Shown here piece after piece: positions 20,812 through 29,478 of a DNA stretch of 64,000 bases. Source of the stretch: Rubrivivax sp. A210 (GTDB lineage Bacteria; Pseudomonadota; Gammaproteobacteria; Burkholderiales; Burkholderiaceae_C). The stretch lies in contig NZ_CAJGBN010000034.1 in assembly GCF_904426505.1 (NCBI RefSeq), forward strand, positions 338,684 through 402,683, given 5' to 3'. The notes below the pieces were generated by a model that was not told where the DNA came from, ran no database searches, and was given only the letters and a program-made list of their open reading frames with translations. Made by a program: the position numbers and the translations under genes. Each line of letters opens with the position of its first letter. Position 1 is the stretch's first letter.

Positions 20812-22146
20812 ATGAGCAGACAGTATTTCGGTACCGATGGCATACGCGGCACGGTCGGCAGGCCGCCGATCACGCCGGATTTCATGCTGCGCCTGGGCCA
20901 CGCCGTCGGCCGTGTGCTCCGCCGCAGCACCGCGCGCCCGACGGTGCTGATCGGCAAGGACACGCGCATCTCGGGCTACATGCTCGAATCCTCGCTCGAA
21001 GCCGGCTTCGCCTCGGCCGGCGTCGACGTGCTGCTCAGCGGCCCCCTGCCCACGCCCGGCGTCGCCTACCTCACACGCGCGCTGCGGCTGGATCTGGGCG
21101 TGGTCATCAGCGCCTCGCACAACCCTTTCGACGACAACGGCGTCAAGTTCTTCTCCTCGGGCGGCGAGAAGCTGTCCGACGATTGGGAGGTCGATGTCGA
21201 GGTCGTGCTGGCGCAGGCGCCGCAGTGGGTGGATTCGGCCGGCCTGGGCAAGGCGCGGCGGCTGGAAGACGCCCGCGGACGCTACATCGAGTTCTGCAAG
21301 GGCACGGTGCCGCACAGCCTGTCACTGCGCGGCATGAAGATCGTCGTCGACGCGGCCCATGGCGCGGCCTACCACGTCGCGCCCGATGTCTTCCACGAAC
21401 TCGGCGCCACGGTGGTGACCATAGGCTGCGCCCCCGACGGCCTCAACATCAACCAGGGCGTGGGCGCGACCGCGCCGCAGGCCCTGGTGCAGGCCGTGGC
21501 CGAGCACCGCGCCGACTACGGTATCGCGCTCGACGGCGATGCCGACCGCCTGCAGCTGGTCGACGCCCAGGGTCGGCTCTACAACGGCGACGAACTGCTG
21601 TACGTGATGGCCGCCGACCGCCTGGCGCAGAAGCAGGCGGTGCCGGGCGTGGTGGGCACGCTGATGACCAACATCGCCATCGAGCAGGCGCTGGCGCGCC
21701 AGGCCGTGCCCCTGGTGCGTGCCAAGGTCGGCGACCGCTATGTGCTCGAGGAACTGGCGGCGCGCGGCTGGCAATTGGGCGGCGAAAGCTCCGGCCACCT
21801 GCTGGCGCTGGACCGCCACACCACCGGCGACGGCATCGTCAGCTCGCTGCAGATCCTGCAGGCGGTGCGGCGCAGCGGGCGCACGCTGGACGCGCTGCTG
21901 GAAGGCGTCACGCTCTATCCGCAGACCATGATCAATGTGCGCCTGCCCGAGGGCAGCGACTGGAAGAGCAATGTGCGCCTCACCGACGCCCGCGAAACCG
22001 CCGAGCGAGCGTTGGGCGACAGTGGCCGCGTGCTCATCCGCGCCTCGGGCACCGAGCCGGTGCTGCGCGTGATGGTCGAGGCGCGCGACGCGGCGCTGGG
22101 CCGCCGCTGCGCCCAGCAGATGGCCGACGCCGCCGCCCGCGGCTGA
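20812..22146 (+). CDS. glmM: Phosphoglucosamine mutase
   Basis: GlmM interconverts glucosamine-6-phosphate and glucosamine-1-phosphate on the route to UDP-GlcNAc, needed for peptidoglycan and LPS. The 444-residue protein begins RQYFGTDGIRG. It has the active-site serine at residue 102 in ISASHNPFDDNG, the metal-binding DGDADR loop, the sugar-binding GGESSGHLL and the phosphate-binding RASGTEPVLRVM at the C-terminus. The ATG at 20812 follows folP by 100 bases. Stop at 22146; the convergent fasciclin gene ends 34 bases away. Confidence 0.98.
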   Translation: MSRQYFGTDGIRGTVGRPPITPDFMLRLGHAVGRVLRRSTARPTVLIGKDTRISGYMLESSLEAGFASAGVDVLLSGPLPTPGVAYLTRALRLDLGVVISASHNPFDDNGVKFFSSGGEKLSDDWEVDVEVVLAQAPQWVDSAGLGKARRLEDARGRYIEFCKGTVPHSLSLRGMKIVVDAAHGAAYHVAPDVFHELGATVVTIGCAPDGLNINQGVGATAPQALVQAVAEHRADYGIALDGDADRLQLVDAQGRLYNGDELLYVMAADRLAQKQAVPGVVGTLMTNIAIEQALARQAVPLVRAKVGDRYVLEELAARGWQLGGESSGHLLALDRHTTGDGIVSSLQILQAVRRSGRTLDALLEGVTLYPQTMINVRLPEGSDWKSNVRLTDARETAERALGDSGRVLIRASGTEPVLRVMVEARDAALGRRCAQQMADAAARG

Positions 22147-22180
22147 AGCGCGCGGCGCCTCAGCCGCTGCCGCCCGGGAT

Positions 22181-22681
22181 TTATTTCTTGGGCGGCATCA
22201 GCACGCGGTCGACGAGGTGTACGACGCCGTTGCTGGCCTTGATGTCGGCCTGCTCGACGACGGCGTCTTCCACGGTGATGAAGCCGCCCGACTTGGCCAG
22301 CGCCAGGTTGGCGCCGTTGACGGTCTTCACATTGCCCTGCTTGATCGCGGCCGCCGGCGAGTTGCCCGCGACGACGTGGTAGCTCAGCACGGCCTTGAGC
22401 TGTTCCTTGTTGGCCGCGAGTTCGGCCAGCGTCTTGGCCGGCACGGCCTTGAAGGCGGCATCGCTGGGCGCGAACACCGTATAGGGGCCGGCGCTGGCCA
22501 GGGTCTCGCCCAGGCCGGCGTCCTTGACGAGGCGGGCCAGCGTCTGGGTCGAGGCATTGCGGCCCAAGGTCTCGGTGAGCGTGGCCGGGGCCGGTGTGGT
22601 GGCGCAGCCGGCGGTAGCCGCCAGGGTTGCCAGGGCGGCCAGGGAAGCGATGAGGGTAAGGGCTTGGCGACGGGCGTACAT
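22181..22681 (-). CDS. Fasciclin (FAS1) domain lipoprotein, probable Pho regulon member
   Basis: The 166-residue protein has a signal peptide ending at a lipobox-like TAGC (cysteine at about 26), so it is probably an envelope lipoprotein. It has one complete FAS1 domain with the family motifs TVFAPSDAAFKAV and NGVVHLVDRVLMPP. FAS1 domains mediate adhesion or protein contacts; bacterial single-domain members have no general function assigned. The ATG at 22681 follows CAGGAG. The gene is divergent from pstS, and a Pho-box-like repeat in its own orientation lies about 50 bases upstream, suggesting induction by phosphate starvation. Confidence 0.88.
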   Translation of the reverse strand: MYARRQALTLIASLAALATLAATAGCATTPAPATLTETLGRNASTQTLARLVKDAGLGETLASAGPYTVFAPSDAAFKAVPAKTLAELAANKEQLKAVLSYHVVAGNSPAAAIKQGNVKTVNGANLALAKSGGFITVEDAVVEQADIKASNGVVHLVDRVLMPPKK

Positions 22682-22715
22682 GCGGTGGGCACTCCTGCGG
22701 GATGAAAATGCGGGC

Positions 22716-22749
22716 AGGCTATGCCGGACAAGTGACGCTTTCGTGACGG
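22716..22749 (-). promoter_or_regulatory. Pho box and -10 for the fasciclin gene
   Basis: On the minus strand CCGTCACGAAAGCGTCAC (22749-22732) is two 7-base GTCA repeats with an 11-base period, the PhoB-site layout. Ten bases further is TAGCCT (22721-22716), a possible -10. Confidence 0.55.
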
Positions 22750-22789
22750 TTTCGCGGCGGCATGTGTCAACGCCCCGGGGTCGCCGGAT

Positions 22790-22823
22790 TGGTCAAACGC
22801 CTGTCACAAAAGGCTTCTAGAGT
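22790..22823 (+). promoter_or_regulatory. Pho box and -10 for pstS
   Basis: TGGTCAAACGCCTGTCAC (22790-22807) is a 7+4+7 direct repeat close to the PhoB consensus CTGTCAT-N4-CTGTCAT. Ten bases later comes TAGAGT (22818-22823) as -10. More GTCA motifs at 22824-22840 may be extra PhoB subsites or part of the leader. Confidence 0.6.
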
Positions 22824-22859
22824 GCGTCACACTGCGTCAACATCCGAAAGACCATCCTC

Positions 22860-23894
22860 ATGACCGTGATCCGCCTCCTGGCCCTGTCGTCCACCTTTCT
22901 GCTCGCAAACTCGGCCGTGCTGGCCCAGGACGTGACCGGTGCCGGCGCCACCTTCCCGGCGCCGATCTATGCCAAGTGGGCCGATGCCTACAACAAGGCC
23001 TCGGGTGCCCGTATCAACTACCAGTCGGTGGGCTCGGGTGCCGGCATCCGCCAGATTCGCGGCAAGACGGTTGATTTCGGTGCCTCCGACATGCCGTTGA
23101 CCGATGCCGAACTGGCCAAGGACGGCATGGTCCAGTTCCCCACCGTCATCGGCGGTGTGGTGCCGGTGGTCAACATCAAGGGCATCGCCCCGGGCCAGAT
23201 CCGCCTCACGGGCCAGGTGCTGGGCGACATCTACCTGGGCAAGATCACGAAGTGGAACGACGCCGCGCTCACGGCGCTGAACCCCGGCGTGCCGCTGCCC
23301 GATGCCGACATCGCCCCGGTGCGCCGCGCCGACGGCTCGGGCACGACCTTTATCTTCACCAACTACCTGTCCAAGGTGAATGCCGAGTGGAAGACCAAGG
23401 TCGGTGAAGGCACGGCCGTCAACTGGCCGGCCGGCGCCGGCGGCAAGGGCAACGAGGGCGTGGCCGCCTTCGTGCAGCGCCTGCCCAACTCGATCGGCTA
23501 TGTCGAGTACGCCTACGTCAAGCAGAACAAGATGACGTACACGCTGATGCGCAACAAGGACGGCCAGTTCGTGGCGCCCAGCGACAGCGCCTTCAAGGCC
23601 GCCGCGGCCGGTGCCGACTGGAACAAGACCTTCTTCCAGATCACCACCGAACAGCCGGGCAAGGAAGCCTGGCCGCTGACCAACCCGACCTACATCCTGA
23701 TGTACAAGCAGCAGGACAAGCCGGTCAACGCCAGCAATGCGCTCAAGTTCTTCGAATGGGCCTACAACAACGGCGACAAGCTGGCCGACGATCTCGACTA
23801 CGTGCCGCTGCCGGCCACCGTGAAAGATCTGGTACGCAAGCAGTGGGCCGAGCAGATCAAGGACGGCGCCGGCAAGCCCATCGCCTTCAAGTGA
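22860..23894 (+). CDS. pstS: Phosphate ABC transporter substrate-binding protein PstS
   Basis: PstS is the high-affinity periplasmic phosphate receptor for PstCAB. The 344-residue precursor has a signal peptide cleaved after LANSAVLA (about residue 22). The mature protein begins QDVTGAGATFPAPIYAKW. Phosphate-binding segments are visible as GAGATFPAP, QSVGSGAGIRQI, FGASDMPL and RADGSGTTFIFT. It heads the complete pst-pho cluster. A Pho box precedes it and a hairpin follows it before pstC, which would allow the binding protein to be made in excess of the membrane subunits. Confidence 0.98.
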   Translation: MTVIRLLALSSTFLLANSAVLAQDVTGAGATFPAPIYAKWADAYNKASGARINYQSVGSGAGIRQIRGKTVDFGASDMPLTDAELAKDGMVQFPTVIGGVVPVVNIKGIAPGQIRLTGQVLGDIYLGKITKWNDAALTALNPGVPLPDADIAPVRRADGSGTTFIFTNYLSKVNAEWKTKVGEGTAVNWPAGAGGKGNEGVAAFVQRLPNSIGYVEYAYVKQNKMTYTLMRNKDGQFVAPSDSAFKAAAAGADWNKTFFQITTEQPGKEAWPLTNPTYILMYKQQDKPVNASNALKFFEWAYNNGDKLADDLDYVPLPATVKDLVRKQWAEQIKDGAGKPIAFK

Positions 23895-23906
23895 CGTGAC
23901 GGACCA

Positions 23907-23936
23907 TCCCCGCGCGACTGAACCCCTGCGCGGGGA
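23907..23936 (+). terminator. Hairpin between pstS and pstC
   Basis: Perfect 9-bp stem, arms 23907-23915 (TCCCCGCGC) and 23928-23936 (GCGCGGGGA), 12-base loop, with no T tract. It is more likely an mRNA-stabilising or partial attenuation hairpin than a full terminator. Confidence 0.55.
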
Positions 23937-23976
23937 CGGCACCATCCTTTCCGAACCCTCGACGAGCGGAGGCAAT

Positions 23977-24999
23977 TTGGCCGCAACGCTACCTGCCAGT
24001 CCCTACGCAGAGGACGGCCAAATCGAACGCACCCAGCCGCGCGGCAACCCGCCGCCGCGGCGGCGCGTGTGGCCCTGGGCCGACCTGGCCTTCTCGGCGC
24101 TGGCGCACGGCGCGGCCTGGGTCACGCTGCTGCTGCTGGCCGGCATCATCGCCTCGCTCATGGTCGGCGCCTGGCCGGCCATCCAGGGCTTCGGCCTGGG
24201 CTTCCTGGTTTCCACCGAATGGGATCCAGTGCAGCTCAAGTTCGGCGGCCTGGTGATGATCTATGGCACGCTGATGACCTCGATCATCGCCCTCGTCATC
24301 GCGGTGCCGGTGAGCTTCGGCATCGCCGTCTTCCTGACCGAGCTGTCGCCCAAGTGGCTCAAGCGTCCGCTGGGCGTGGCCATCGAGTTGCTGGCGGCCG
24401 TGCCGTCCATCGTCTACGGCATGTGGGGCCTGCTCGTCTTCGGCCCCATCCTGGCCACCTATGTGCAGCAGCCGCTGCAGAAGATTTTTGCCGGCGTGCC
24501 CATGCTGGGCACGCTGTTCTCGGGCCCGCCGGTGGGCATCGGCATCCTGTCGGCCGGCATCATCCTGGCCATCATGGTGATTCCCTACATCGCCTCGGTG
24601 ATGCGCGATGTCTTCGAGACCACGCCGCCCATGCTCAAGGAATCGGCCTATGGCCTGGGCTCGACGACCTGGGAAGTGGTCTCGCGCGTGGTGCTTCCCT
24701 ACACCAAGACCGGTGTCGTCGGCGCCATCATGCTGGGCCTGGGGCGGGCGCTGGGCGAGACGATGGCGGTCACCTTCGTCATCGGCAACTTCAACCAGCT
24801 CGATTCGCTCTCGCTGTTCCAGGCGGCCAACAGCATCACCTCGGCACTGGCCAACGAGTTCGCCGAGGCCGGCGAGGGCCTGCACCAGGCTTCGCTGATC
24901 TATCTCGGTCTGGTGCTGTTCTTCATCACCTTCGTCGTGCTCGCCCTGTCCAAGCTGCTGCTGTCCAAGCTGCGCCAGGGTGAAGGGAGCCGCACATGA
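23977..24999 (+). CDS. pstC: Phosphate ABC transporter permease PstC
   Basis: PstC is one of two inner-membrane permeases of the phosphate importer. Six transmembrane helices follow a charged, proline-rich cytoplasmic N-terminus of about 40 residues. The permease loop that contacts PstB (ESAYGLGSTTWEVVSRVVLP and GRALGETMAV) is clear. I favour the TTG at 23977 (340 residues): a GGAGG lies four bases upstream and the conserved part follows. The reading frame is open back to a GTG at 23896, but that start has no Shine-Dalgarno and would place a strong hairpin inside the coding region. The stop overlaps pstA by four bases. Confidence 0.93.
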   Translation: MAATLPASPYAEDGQIERTQPRGNPPPRRRVWPWADLAFSALAHGAAWVTLLLLAGIIASLMVGAWPAIQGFGLGFLVSTEWDPVQLKFGGLVMIYGTLMTSIIALVIAVPVSFGIAVFLTELSPKWLKRPLGVAIELLAAVPSIVYGMWGLLVFGPILATYVQQPLQKIFAGVPMLGTLFSGPPVGIGILSAGIILAIMVIPYIASVMRDVFETTPPMLKESAYGLGSTTWEVVSRVVLPYTKTGVVGAIMLGLGRALGETMAVTFVIGNFNQLDSLSLFQAANSITSALANEFAEAGEGLHQASLIYLGLVLFFITFVVLALSKLLLSKLRQGEGSRT

Positions 25000-25862
25000 G
25001 CTTCGCCTCCCTCGACACCGGCCGCCTGGCCCTGTACCGCAAGCGCAAGCTCGTCAACGCGCTGGCGCTGACGCTGGCGCTGTCGGCGATGGCCTTCGGC
25101 GTCTTCTGGCTGGTCTGGATCCTCGTCGAGACCGTGCGCCTGGGCCTGGGCGGCCTGGCCTGGTCGGTGTTCACCGAGTCGACACCGCCGCCGCAGGCCG
25201 AAACCGGCGGCCTGGCCAATGCCATCGTCGGCTCGGCCATCATGGTCTCGCTGGCCACGCTGGTGGGCACGCCCATCGGCGTGATGGCCGGCATCTACCT
25301 GGCCGAATATGGCAAGAAGACCTGGCTGGGTGCGGCCACCGGCTTCATCAACGACATCCTGTTGTCGGCGCCGTCCATCGTGATCGGCCTCTTCATCTAC
25401 TCGGCCGTGGTGGCGACGACCAAGACCTTCTCCGCCTTTGCCGGCGTGCTGGCGCTGGCGCTGATCGTGATTCCGGTGGTGGTGCGCACCACCGAGAACA
25501 TGCTGAGCCTGATTCCCAACGCGCTGCGCGAGGCCGCCTATGCGCTGGGCACGCCCAAGTGGAAGGTGATCGGCTCGGTCACTCTCAAGGCGGCGCGCGC
25601 CGGTGTCGTCACCGGCATCCTGCTGGCGCTGGCGCGCATCGCCGGCGAGACGGCGCCGCTGCTCTTCACCGCGCTGTCCAACCAGTTCTTCACCACCAGC
25701 CTGGGCGAGCCCATGGCCAGCCTGCCGGTGACCATCTTCAAGTTCGCCATGAGCCCCTACGAGAACTGGCAGAAGCTCGCCTGGGCCGGCGTTTTCCTGA
25801 TCACCGTGGGGGTGCTCGCGCTCAACATCCTGGCGCGCGTGTTCTTCCGCAACAAGCATTGA
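24996..25862 (+). CDS. pstA: Phosphate ABC transporter permease PstA
   Basis: The second permease subunit of the phosphate importer, 288 residues with six transmembrane helices. The EAA-type coupling loop (REAAYALGTPKWKVIGSVTL) and the following ARIAGETAPLLFTAL match PstA. It begins in an ATGA overlap with pstC and ends 16 bases before pstB. The GTPIGVMAGIYLAEYGKKT segment after helix 2 is a typical PstA feature. Confidence 0.97.
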   Translation: MSFASLDTGRLALYRKRKLVNALALTLALSAMAFGVFWLVWILVETVRLGLGGLAWSVFTESTPPPQAETGGLANAIVGSAIMVSLATLVGTPIGVMAGIYLAEYGKKTWLGAATGFINDILLSAPSIVIGLFIYSAVVATTKTFSAFAGVLALALIVIPVVVRTTENMLSLIPNALREAAYALGTPKWKVIGSVTLKAARAGVVTGILLALARIAGETAPLLFTALSNQFFTTSLGEPMASLPVTIFKFAMSPYENWQKLAWAGVFLITVGVLALNILARVFFRNKH

Positions 25863-25878
25863 AGGGCCCACGGCAACC

Positions 25879-26664
25879 ATGGACACCCGTACCGACACCG
25901 CCGCCGGCGAGCGCATCAAGCTCTCGGTGCGCGACCTGAACTTCTATTACGGCAGCTTCCACGCGCTCAAGCACATCAACCTCGACATCCCCGAGCGCAA
26001 GGTCACGGCCTTCATCGGGCCCTCGGGTTGCGGCAAGAGTACGCTGCTGCGCACCTTCAACCGCATGTTCGAGCTCTACCCCGAGCAGCGCGCCGAGGGC
26101 AGCATCGCCATCGACGGCGAGAACATCCTCAACTCCAAGATCGACGTCACGCTGATCCGCGCCAAGATCGGCATGGTGTTCCAGAAGCCGACGCCGTTCC
26201 CGATGTCGATCTACGACAACATCGCCTTCGGCGTGCGGCTGTTCGAGAGCCTGCCGCGCGTGGAGATGGACGAACGCGTCGAGTGGGCGCTCAAGAAGGC
26301 AGCGCTGTGGAACGAGGTCAAGGACAAGCTGGCGCAAAGCGGCTCCAGCCTCTCGGGCGGCCAGCAGCAGCGCCTGTGCATTGCCCGCGGCATCGCCATC
26401 AAGCCCGAGGTGCTGCTGCTTGACGAGCCCTGTTCGGCTCTGGATCCCATCAGCACTGGCAAGATCGAGGAGCTGATCCACGAGCTCAAGACCGACTACA
26501 CGGTGCTCATCGTCACCCACAACATGCAGCAGGCCGCGCGCTGCAGCGACTACACCGCCTACATGTACCTCGGCGACCTGGTCGAGTTCGGTCCTACCGG
26601 CGAGCTGTTCATGAAGCCGAAGAAGAAGGACACCGAGGACTACATCACCGGCCGCTTCGGCTGA
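25879..26664 (+). CDS. pstB: Phosphate ABC transporter ATP-binding protein PstB
   Basis: PstB is the ATPase of the phosphate importer and takes part in PhoR signalling. The 261-residue protein shows Walker A GPSGCGKST, the Q-loop MVFQKPTPFPMSIYDNIAFG characteristic of PstB, the ABC signature LSGGQQQRLCIARG, Walker B VLLLDEPCSALDP and the H-loop VTHNMQQA. AAGGG precedes the ATG. Its last residues TGRFG are the family terminus. phoU follows 19 bases later. Confidence 0.98.
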   Translation: MDTRTDTAAGERIKLSVRDLNFYYGSFHALKHINLDIPERKVTAFIGPSGCGKSTLLRTFNRMFELYPEQRAEGSIAIDGENILNSKIDVTLIRAKIGMVFQKPTPFPMSIYDNIAFGVRLFESLPRVEMDERVEWALKKAALWNEVKDKLAQSGSSLSGGQQQRLCIARGIAIKPEVLLLDEPCSALDPISTGKIEELIHELKTDYTVLIVTHNMQQAARCSDYTAYMYLGDLVEFGPTGELFMKPKKKDTEDYITGRFG

Positions 26665-26683
26665 CCGACCAGGAGTTCCCAGC

Positions 26684-27391
26684 ATGACGGACAAGCATCT
26701 CTCGACGCAGTTCGACTCCGAGCTCAGCGGCATCTCCAACCGCGTGCTCGAGATGGGCGGCCTGGTCGAATCCCAGGTCGCGCAGGCGCTCTACGCGCTC
26801 ACCCACTTCAGCGACGAGACCGCCGCCCAGGTGCTGACGCAGGAAGAGCGCGTCAACCAGATGGAGGTCGAGATCGACCGCGATCTCTCGGCCATCATCG
26901 CGCGGCGCCAGCCCACGGCGCGTGACCTGCGCCTCCTGATCGCCGTCAGCAAGGCCATCGCCAACCTCGAGCGCGTGGGCGACGAGGCGGCGCGCATCGC
27001 GCGCACGGTGCAGCGCCTGATCGCCACCGGCGTCTCATCAAGGCTGCGCCTGCCGGTGGCCGACCTCGCCTTCGAGGCCGACCTCGCCATCGCCCAGCTG
27101 CGCAAATCGCTCGACGCCTTCGCCCGCCTGGACACGGCGCGCGCACTCGAGGTGCTCAAGCAGGACGACCAGATCGACCAGGAGTTCGACGGCCTGCTGC
27201 GCAAGCTCATCACCTACATGATGGAAGACCCGCGCACCATCTCCTCCAGCATCGACCTCGTCTTCGTGGCCAAGGCCATCGAGCGCGTGGGCGACCACGC
27301 CAAGAACCTGGCCGAGGCCATCATCTACGTCGTCAAGGGCACGGACGTGAGGCATTCCTCGATGGCCGAGGTCGAGAACGCCATCCGCTGA
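26684..27391 (+). CDS. phoU: Phosphate signalling complex protein PhoU
   Basis: PhoU links the Pst transporter to PhoR and keeps the Pho regulon off when phosphate is plentiful. The 235-residue all-helical protein has two PhoU repeats, each with the metal-binding E(D)xxxD pattern: the VNQMEVEIDRDL and AIANLERVGDEAARIA segments, then DQIDQEFDGLL and AKAIERVGDHAKNLAE. AGGAG precedes the ATG. It sits between pstB and phoB in one run of genes. Confidence 0.97.
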   Translation: MTDKHLSTQFDSELSGISNRVLEMGGLVESQVAQALYALTHFSDETAAQVLTQEERVNQMEVEIDRDLSAIIARRQPTARDLRLLIAVSKAIANLERVGDEAARIARTVQRLIATGVSSRLRLPVADLAFEADLAIAQLRKSLDAFARLDTARALEVLKQDDQIDQEFDGLLRKLITYMMEDPRTISSSIDLVFVAKAIERVGDHAKNLAEAIIYVVKGTDVRHSSMAEVENAIR

Positions 27392-27407
27392 GCGCCCAGG
27401 AACCCCC

Positions 27408-28121
<714 letters not shown>

Positions 28122-28134
28122 ATCGGGCGGCAGC

Positions 28135-29478
28135 ATGGGCTGGGTGATCGCGCGCTTCCTGGCGGCGGCGCTGACCGTCGCCACCGGGGTCTTTCTCGGC
28201 TTTCTCATCGGCGGCCTGGCGCACGCGGCGCTCGTCGGCATGGCGCTGGGCGGCCTGCTCGGCGTGTTCGGTGCCGTCTTCGTCGATTCGCGCCAGGGCC
28301 GCCACCTGCTGGAATGGCTGCGTGGCGCGCAGGGCCAGACCGCGCCGCGCGATACCGGCTACTGGGGCGAGCTGGCCTACCGCATCGAGCGCGCGATGCG
28401 CCTGCGCGACAGCGCGGTGCGCGCCGAGCGCGAACGGCTGCAGCAGTTCCTCAGCGCCATCGACGCCTCGCCCAATGGCGTGATGATGCTGGACCACGAG
28501 GGTGCCATCGAGTGGTGCAACGCGGTCGCGGCCGTGCATTTCGGGCTCGATCCTGTGCGCGACCGCCGCCAGCGCATCACCAACCTCGTGCGCGCGCCGG
28601 CCTTCGTGGCCTACATGCAGGCCGGGCAATTCGACGAAGCCGTGGTCTTCCCCGGGCCCCAGGGCGGCAGCACGCTGTCGGTGCTGGCGCGGCCCTACGG
28701 CGATGGCATGCGCCTAGTGCTGACCCAGGACATCACCGAGCGCGAACGCAACGATGCCATGCGGCGCGACTTCGTCGCCAACGTTTCGCACGAGATCCGC
28801 ACGCCGCTGACCGTGCTGTCGGGCTTTCTCGAAACCATGGCCAGCCTGCCGCTGAGCGAGGCCGAGCGGCAGCGCGTGCTGGCCTTGATGCAGCAGCAGA
28901 CGCAGCGCATGCAGGCCCTGGTGGGCGACCTGCTGACGCTGGCCCAGCTCGAAGGCAGCCCGCGCCCGGGCGCCGACCGCTGGCTGCCGGTGGCGCCGCT
29001 GCTGCGCCGTGCCCAGGCCGATGCCACCGCGCTTTCGGGCGGCCGCCACCAGATCGAGCGCAGCGGCGGCGACGATGCCGAGCTGGCCGGCAGCGACACC
29101 GAACTGCTCAGCGCCATCGGCAACCTGCTCAACAACGCGGTGCGCTACACGCCAGAGGGAGGCCGCATTGCGCTGCACTGGCTGTGGCGCGAAGACGGCA
29201 GCGCCGAGGTGGATGTCAGTGACAGCGGCCCGGGCATCGCGCGTGAGCACATCCCGCGCCTGACTGAGCGCTTCTACCGCGTCGATGGCAGCCGTTCGCG
29301 CGACACCGGCGGCACCGGCCTCGGCCTGTCCATCGTCAAGCACGTCATCCAGCGCCACGGCGGCGAGATCGACATCACCAGCGAGCCCGGCCAGGGCTCG
29401 ACCTTCCGCCTCGTCTTTCCCACCTTTCGGGCGCGGCGCCGGCAGGTGGTGGCCGAGGCCGGACTCGAACGCGTCTAG
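28135..29478 (+). CDS. phoR: Phosphate regulon sensor histidine kinase PhoR
   Basis: PhoR phosphorylates PhoB when phosphate is scarce. The 447-residue protein has two hydrophobic helices near the N-terminus (about 5-50) with almost no periplasmic loop, the usual PhoR design in which sensing passes through PstB and PhoU. A PAS domain follows (about 100-200). The phosphoacceptor H219 lies in NVSHEIRTPLTVL, and the ATPase motifs are NLLNNAVRYTPEGG, DSGPGIA and GTGLGLSIVKH. It starts 13 bases after phoB. Its end overlaps the convergent membrane-protein gene by four bases. Confidence 0.96.
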   Translation: MGWVIARFLAAALTVATGVFLGFLIGGLAHAALVGMALGGLLGVFGAVFVDSRQGRHLLEWLRGAQGQTAPRDTGYWGELAYRIERAMRLRDSAVRAERERLQQFLSAIDASPNGVMMLDHEGAIEWCNAVAAVHFGLDPVRDRRQRITNLVRAPAFVAYMQAGQFDEAVVFPGPQGGSTLSVLARPYGDGMRLVLTQDITERERNDAMRRDFVANVSHEIRTPLTVLSGFLETMASLPLSEAERQRVLALMQQQTQRMQALVGDLLTLAQLEGSPRPGADRWLPVAPLLRRAQADATALSGGRHQIERSGGDDAELAGSDTELLSAIGNLLNNAVRYTPEGGRIALHWLWREDGSAEVDVSDSGPGIAREHIPRLTERFYRVDGSRSRDTGGTGLGLSIVKHVIQRHGGEIDITSEPGQGSTFRLVFPTFRARRRQVVAEAGLERV

